Positions 23,943 through 27,095 of a DNA stretch of 27,095 bases are shown one piece after another (within the stretch, counting starts at the first letter, position 1; each line of letters opens with the position of its first letter). The notes under the pieces were generated by a model. It made no database searches, was not told the DNA's origin, and saw only the letters and a list, made by a program, of their open reading frames with translations. The stretch comes from Halolacustris sp051744345 (lineage in GTDB: Bacteria; Actinomycetota; Humimicrobiia; Humimicrobiales; Humimicrobiaceae). The DNA is taken from the NCBI GenBank assembly GCA_051744345.1, contig JBNJCW010000021.1, positions 1 through 27,095 on the forward strand. Reading direction: 5' to 3'. A program made the translations under genes and the position numbers.

Positions 23943-23986
23943 AATTGGCTGTAATTGGATATAGTTATTATATCCAATTAATTTTA
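23943..23986 (+). repeat. 44-bp direct repeat, right copy, with perfect palindrome
   Basis: It begins 10 nt after the fic stop. Here the inverted repeat (23952-23980) is perfect: TAATTGGATATA, GTTAT, TATATCCAATTA, followed by ATTTT. As RNA or single-stranded DNA this is a 12-bp hairpin with a short T-run, a terminator look-alike. The intron remnant starts one base later than the last T-A. Confidence 0.85.
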
Positions 23987-24135
23987 GTGCGCCTGGTATG
24001 GGCAGTAACTAAGGGATGGAAGTCCCTTTCGGTGGTTGGCAGGGGAAGGCACTTTGAGAAGAATTATTGGTTCCAGTTTTCCAAACAAACCGATACAGAA
24101 TCGGCTTGCCTTAGCGGCCCTTAAAAGGTGTCCAG
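23987..24135 (+). mobile_element. Group IIC intron 5' end remnant
   Basis: The sequence starts GTGCGCCTGGTATGGGCAGT, the conserved group II 5' end (GUGYG) in the form typical of class C introns. It continues CTAAGGGATGGAAGTCCC. Three helices fit a domain I fold: 24011-24016 with 24023-24028, 24046-24051 with 24107-24112, and 24090-24094 with 24100-24104. GGTGTCC at 24127-24133 matches a conserved stretch of the same region. It lies directly after a palindromic hairpin plus T-run, the known target type of class C introns. No reverse transcriptase, domain V or 3' end is present, so it is a dead fragment. Confidence 0.7.
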
Positions 24136-24281
24136 GTAAATCCCCACCAGCTTAAAAATTATATTACCACAGGTCCTTAGATAAGTTTTCCCCAAAATTC
24201 CTTACCATAGAAATTTTCAAAAATTTGCCGAATTTTGGCTAAAATCAAAATAATCGCTTTTCGGCACTGTATTATGCAAAA

Positions 24282-24298
24282 TGGAATTGACAATTCCA
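24282..24298. promoter_or_regulatory. Operator O1 of ATPase copy 2, enclosing the -35 box
   Basis: TGGAATTGACAATTCCA is a perfect palindrome with 8-bp arms around one base. The -35 hexamer TTGACA (24287-24292) is inside it, so a bound protein would exclude RNA polymerase. Confidence 0.6.
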
Positions 24299-24314
24299 AA
24301 AATATATGTAAAAT
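24287..24314 (+). promoter_or_regulatory. Promoter of ATPase copy 2, predicted leaderless transcript
   Basis: TTGACA (24287-24292) and TAAAAT (24309-24314) are separated by 16 nt. The expected start falls at about 24321, which is the A of the ATG. No Shine-Dalgarno precedes the gene, in agreement with a leaderless mRNA. Confidence 0.5.
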
Positions 24315-24330
24315 GGAATTATGTATTCCA
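24314..24330. promoter_or_regulatory. Operator O2 of ATPase copy 2, over the start codon
   Basis: TGGAAT-TATGT-ATTCCA has the same 6-bp arms and spacing as O1 and is centred 32 bp from it. It spans the end of the -10 box, the predicted start of transcription and the first three codons, so the protein's N-terminus (MYSR) is partly fixed by the operator. Confidence 0.55.
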
Positions 24331-25460
24331 GAATTATAAAATATCCTGATGATAAAAGCTTCTTTTTATTCGGTCCCCGTGGAACCGGTAAAACTACATG
24401 GGTAAAAAAAGCTTTTCCGGGTGCAGTATATATTGACCTTCTTGAATCCCGTTTGTTTAATGAACTCCTTGCAGATCCCCAGAGATTGGAAAACTTTATA
24501 CCTGTAGATTTTAAAGACTGGATTATTATTGATGAAGTTCAAAAAATTCCAGAACTTTTAAATGAAGTACACAGACTTATAGAAAAAAATAAATATAAGT
24601 TTATTCTAACCGGCTCCAGCGCAAGGAAGCTAAGACGAAAAGGTCCCAATCTTCTTGCAGGAAGAGCTTTGACTTATTCAATGCATCCTCTTACTGTAAT
24701 GGAGCTCGGTAAAGATTTTAGTTTAGATCACTCACTTACCTTTGGCAATCTTCCATCAGTCTATGTTGAGTCAGACCCACAGGGCTATCTTGAAAGCTAT
24801 ATAAAAACTTATCTCCAGGAAGAAATACAGCAGGAAGGACTGACAAGAAACCTGGGGGTTTTTTCAAGATTTCTTGAAGCAGCCAGTTTTTCTCAGGGAT
24901 CGGTCTTAAACATATCAGAAGTTGCAAGGGAGTGTTCTGTTGGAAGAAAAGTAGTTGAGAATTATTTTACAATACTGGAGGATCTTCTTCTGGCTTACAG
25001 GGTTCCCGTATTTAGGAAACGCGCAAAAAGAAGGCTTGTTGCGCATCCAAAATTTTATTTTTTTGATGTTGGTGTATATAGAACTATAAGACCAATGGGG
25101 CCACTTGACTCACCTGAAGAAGCCGGTGGGCTCTCGTACGAGAGCCTTTTCTTTCAGGAACTTGTGGCGGTTAATGATTACCTGGGTCTGGGATACAAAA
25201 TATACTACTGGAGAACAAGCAATAACATAGAGGTGGATTTTGTTTTATACGGGAAAAGGAGCTTAAAAATATTTGAAGTCAAGAGAAAAGGAAAAGTCAC
25301 AAAAACCGATCTCCGTGGAATAAAATCTTTTCTCAGGGATTATCCTTCTACCAAGGCATATTTAATATATGGTGGAAACAGGCAAATGTCAGAAGGTAAC
25401 ATTAATATTCTGCCAATGGAATATGCTCTAAAGAACTTAAATGTTATTTTATGTGACTGA
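24321..25460 (+). CDS. AAA_14 / DUF4143 ATPase (copy 2)
   Basis: A 379-residue protein of the same family as the one at 9590 but distant in sequence. Walker A is FGPRGTGKTTW (residues 17-27), Walker B DWIIIDEVQKIP near residue 70, and sensor ILTGSSARKLRRKG near 95. A winged-helix-like stretch (ISEVARECSVGRKVVENYFT) is near 200. The DUF4143 tail carries NIEVDFVLYGKRSLKIFEVK, again a D...ExK nuclease-like pattern. It is AT-rich, stands alone next to the intron scar and Fic cassette, and has two operators in its promoter. The function of the family is unsettled; the nuclease-like pattern and mobility make a defence or selfish role conceivable. Confidence 0.85.
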   Translation: MYSRIIKYPDDKSFFLFGPRGTGKTTWVKKAFPGAVYIDLLESRLFNELLADPQRLENFIPVDFKDWIIIDEVQKIPELLNEVHRLIEKNKYKFILTGSSARKLRRKGPNLLAGRALTYSMHPLTVMELGKDFSLDHSLTFGNLPSVYVESDPQGYLESYIKTYLQEEIQQEGLTRNLGVFSRFLEAASFSQGSVLNISEVARECSVGRKVVENYFTILEDLLLAYRVPVFRKRAKRRLVAHPKFYFFDVGVYRTIRPMGPLDSPEEAGGLSYESLFFQELVAVNDYLGLGYKIYYWRTSNNIEVDFVLYGKRSLKIFEVKRKGKVTKTDLRGIKSFLRDYPSTKAYLIYGGNRQMSEGNINILPMEYALKNLNVILCD

Positions 25461-25794
25461 TAATAATTTAAGTAGCAGAATATAGTTAAAGGACTAAATA
25501 TAAAGTAAAAAAATTCCTGCATGCAAAAGGCCGGAGGTAACCAAAAAGGACAGAAGAAAAACCAGAAGTATACTTTGGTAGAAGGTATCCCCCATAAAGG
25601 AAATCATTTCAATGTGGTTAGCCTTGAGGAAAATAATGTTGATAAGATAACCAGGTTTATGGGGATGGCTGATCTCAAATTGTCAAAAAAAATATTATTA
25701 AAATAGCCAAAGGAGGTAGGCTTAGATAAAAAATTGAAAATGAAGGAGCCGGTATACAAAAAAAGGGGATTTAATCTGGAACTGGTAGGGTCGA

Positions 25795-25835
25795 GAGCTG
25801 GCGCGCCACTAATTTAATCAGTGCGTTTCCAGCTC
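25795..25835. repeat. Two-tier hairpin
   Basis: GAGCTGG (25795-25801) pairs with CCAGCTC (25829-25835), and inside it CACT (25807-25810) pairs with AGTG (25820-25823). It resembles the imperfect stem-loops found at ends of IS200/IS605-type elements, but no transposase gene is near. Confidence 0.45.
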
Positions 25836-25854
25836 CCGCCACATCAAACCCAGC

Positions 25855-25871
25855 GTCTGGTTTCCCCAGAC
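25855..25871. repeat. Second hairpin 20 bp from the first
   Basis: GTCTGG and CCAGAC form a 6-bp stem with a TTTCC loop. With the hairpin at 25795 it makes a compact structured block in an otherwise AT-rich gap. Confidence 0.45.
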
Positions 25872-26214
25872 TGAGCTTTCTTGCTAGCTTCATCCAAAGG
25901 TCCCTATCCCAATGATCTTGATATAGCTCTAGTTGTAGATAATTTTGATAAGTTATGCTAAATATCTAAGTATGCCAGACAGATAAGCAGTTTCTATCTT
26001 TTTCTTTTTAATAAAGACCTACTATCACTGGGAAGAATATGCCACCGCAAGCAATGCCCATCTCAATCGGTTGATTGTTATGTGGAAGGTTGCAGGGATC
26101 CCCCTTACTTAAGGATACATTCTGGGTTTAAATATGATGAGAAGGTTTTTTTATCCTCACCTTTGATATTCTATATACAGTATTCTTATCCATCCAAACC
26201 CCTCTAACAAACAT

Positions 26215-26711
26215 TTATTCATCTGCATCTTTTAGTAAAGGCTCTTCTAGCTCCTTTGATATAAAAAAACCCGCATCCCTTTTTAATTTTTGTATCTCTT
26301 CCCTTAGTGATGAAATAATTTTATCTTTTTTTGCTTTGAGTAGAATACCTAGAATTCCTGTTTTCTCTAAACCATAAATATCTGCAATTCTCCTTGCTTC
26401 AGATTCATCAAGTAATATCAAGCCAGACTTTAATTCAAGTGACAAACAAATAGCTCCAGCTTCCCCTTCGTCTAAATCTTTTCTAAGTAATTTATAAAGA
26501 TTTAGGTCTTTTATTCTATGAATTTTAAGGAAACCTGATTTTTTTATTAGTTCAGTTTCCTTTCTATCCTTACCATCAATAACCAATTCTTTCCAAACTA
26601 TTTCTGGGATATGCACAATTTTGAAAAAATGCTCAAGTAAATATAACTGTTTTTTATAATTGCCAAATTTAAAATAGGAGAAGTATTGGATACAACAATT
26701 TTATCTTTCAT
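26215..26711 (-). CDS. DUF3368 PIN-like toxin split by a -1 frameshift
   Basis: The ATG at 26711 starts MKDKIVVSNTSPILNLAIIK, the usual N-terminus of DUF3368 proteins (PIN-like nucleases paired with UPF0175 antitoxins). After 21 codons the frame would end in a 37-residue product. A -1 shift at A_AAA_AAC (26655-26649) joins it to the frame read as QLYLLEHFFKIVHIPEIVWK, EGEAGAICLSLEL and LILLDESEARRIADIYGLEK, giving a normal 165-residue protein. Outside the A6 run no damage is visible. Either an indel in A6 inactivated the toxin, or slippage makes the full product at low level. The start overlaps the antitoxin gene by 11 nt. Confidence 0.75.
26649..26655 (-). promoter_or_regulatory. Slippery heptamer A_AAA_AAC in the DUF3368 gene
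   Basis: The zero-frame codons are ATA AAA AAC. A -1 slip keeps pairing on the A-run and resumes at CAG, exactly where the conserved frame begins. I see no obvious downstream stem-loop or upstream Shine-Dalgarno-like stimulator. Confidence 0.4.
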
Positions 26712-26964
26712 TAGCAAACTTTATATCTTCCTCTAAATCATCCTTTTCGTAATGTCTAGGAATCCCCCGCTCTTTCAGAAGATAAGCAAAATCTTGTTTA
26801 GTAACTCCTAATAACTTTCTTGCTTTTCCAAAAGACAAATATTTGCGGGAATAAAAACTTAGTGCTATTTCTTCCTTGATTTTTGATAAAATCTGATCTT
26901 CAGAAATCCTCATACTTAAAATAAGGTCATAAGGGATATCTAGTTTTATTTTATAAGTCTTCAT
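26701..26964 (-). CDS. UPF0175 antitoxin
   Basis: An 87-residue helical protein with the UPF0175 core: IALSFYSRKYLSFGKARKLL then GVTKQDFAYLLKERGIPRHY and an acidic end DDLEEDIKFANER. These proteins carry an HTH-like motif and are encoded just before DUF3368 toxins; they act as the antitoxin and probably as repressor. I take the ATG at 26964 because GGAGG lies 8 nt upstream; a TTG at 26979 is within that Shine-Dalgarno. The following DUF3368 gene starts inside its last codons. About 130 bp of AT-rich sequence upstream to the window end should contain the promoter; no dyad stands out. Confidence 0.85.
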   Translation of the reverse strand: MKTYKIKLDIPYDLILSMRISEDQILSKIKEEIALSFYSRKYLSFGKARKLLGVTKQDFAYLLKERGIPRHYEKDDLEEDIKFANER

Positions 26965-27095
26965 AAAATAGACCTCCAATTTGTTTCTCTTTTTTAAGTC
27001 ATGGATATTAATAATATCATTTGTCCTGTTCTTTTAAATTTCTTAAGACAAAGAGAAAATATATAAAAAAATTCCTCACTATATTAGTGTTTACT

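Larger units (their letters stand above)
25771..25965 (-). pseudogene. Reverse-strand protein-like relic, unidentified
   Basis: The frame is open for 64 residues between two stops, with protein-like composition: YQDHWDRDLWMKLARKLSLG, then KPDAGFDVAGAGNALIKLVA, ending LSTLPVPD. It has no start codon of its own and is richer in G and C than its surroundings. Both hairpins below lie inside it, so the alternative is that the segment is a structured mobile-element end and the open frame is incidental. Confidence 0.25.
25461..26214. other. 754-bp gap of gene debris
   Basis: No intact gene. It contains: a forward 61-codon frame (25521-25706, KYTLVEGIPHKGNHFNVVSL) without a ribosome binding site; a Shine-Dalgarno AAAGGAGG at 25710 followed by a short frame (MKEPVYKKRGFNLELVGSRA, ending near 25816) whose expected start codon reads TTA; a GC-richer hairpin island (next entries); and a forward fragment 26014-26112 (YYHWEEYATASNAHLNRLIV). 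None matches a family I know. The mixture of short protein-like pieces in different frames suggests remains of several lost genes. Confidence 0.45.

Noticed and set aside
22828..23986. The two 44-bp repeats as a CRISPR array
   Set aside because: Only two copies more than 1 kb apart with a complete gene between; no cas genes.
25795..25871. tRNA or tmRNA fragment in the hairpin block
   Set aside because: No T-arm GTTCRANNC sequence, no cloverleaf spacing and no CCA end on either strand.

Overview
The window looks like the chromosome of a strictly anaerobic bacterium. It is moderately AT-rich, uses ATA and AGG codons freely, and carries a nickel-iron CO dehydrogenase operon. Diderm or monoderm status cannot be decided. 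GerMN, DUF438 and DUF1858 domains, an IS256-type transposase relic and a group IIC intron relic are all common in Firmicutes, deep Actinomycetota and candidate phyla, so I assign no lineage. No rRNA, tRNA or CRISPR array was seen.

Layout. (a) 1-5.8 kb is energy metabolism. A leftward operon cooS-cooF-FAD/NAD oxidoreductase should pass electrons from CO to NAD(P)+. Divergent from it is a rightward pair, a DUF438/hemerythrin/PAS protein and a DUF1858 protein. The cooS promoter contains two GATAC-N7-GTATC dyads placed as repressor sites. (b) 6-9 kb holds an exported DUF4214 protein with an HExxH motif and a membrane-anchored 5'-nucleotidase. (c) 9-14.7 kb is an accessory island. It contains an AAA_14/DUF4143 ATPase, a lipoprotein, decaying genes, a VapBC-type pair and an AbrB/RelE-ParE-type pair. 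(d) 15.1-21.6 kb is a compact envelope block. An atypical SDR and a membrane protein run leftward; a GT-C-like glycosyltransferase, metallophosphoesterase, TPR-like lipoprotein, Cys-rich protein and GerMN protein run rightward. (e) 21.9-27.1 kb is a second accessory island. It contains an IS256 relic, a Fic gene between 44-bp direct repeats, a group IIC intron 5' remnant, a second AAA_14/DUF4143 ATPase with a probably leaderless transcript, and a UPF0175/DUF3368 pair whose toxin frame is broken at an A_AAA_AAC heptamer.

Most worth following up: the cooS operator array and the altered proton-relay histidines of CooS; the self-operator architecture of the Fic and AAA_14 genes; the intron scar in the Fic-flanking palindrome; and the possible -1 frameshift in the DUF3368 gene. 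All assignments are from reading the sequence and remembered family motifs; no search was run.
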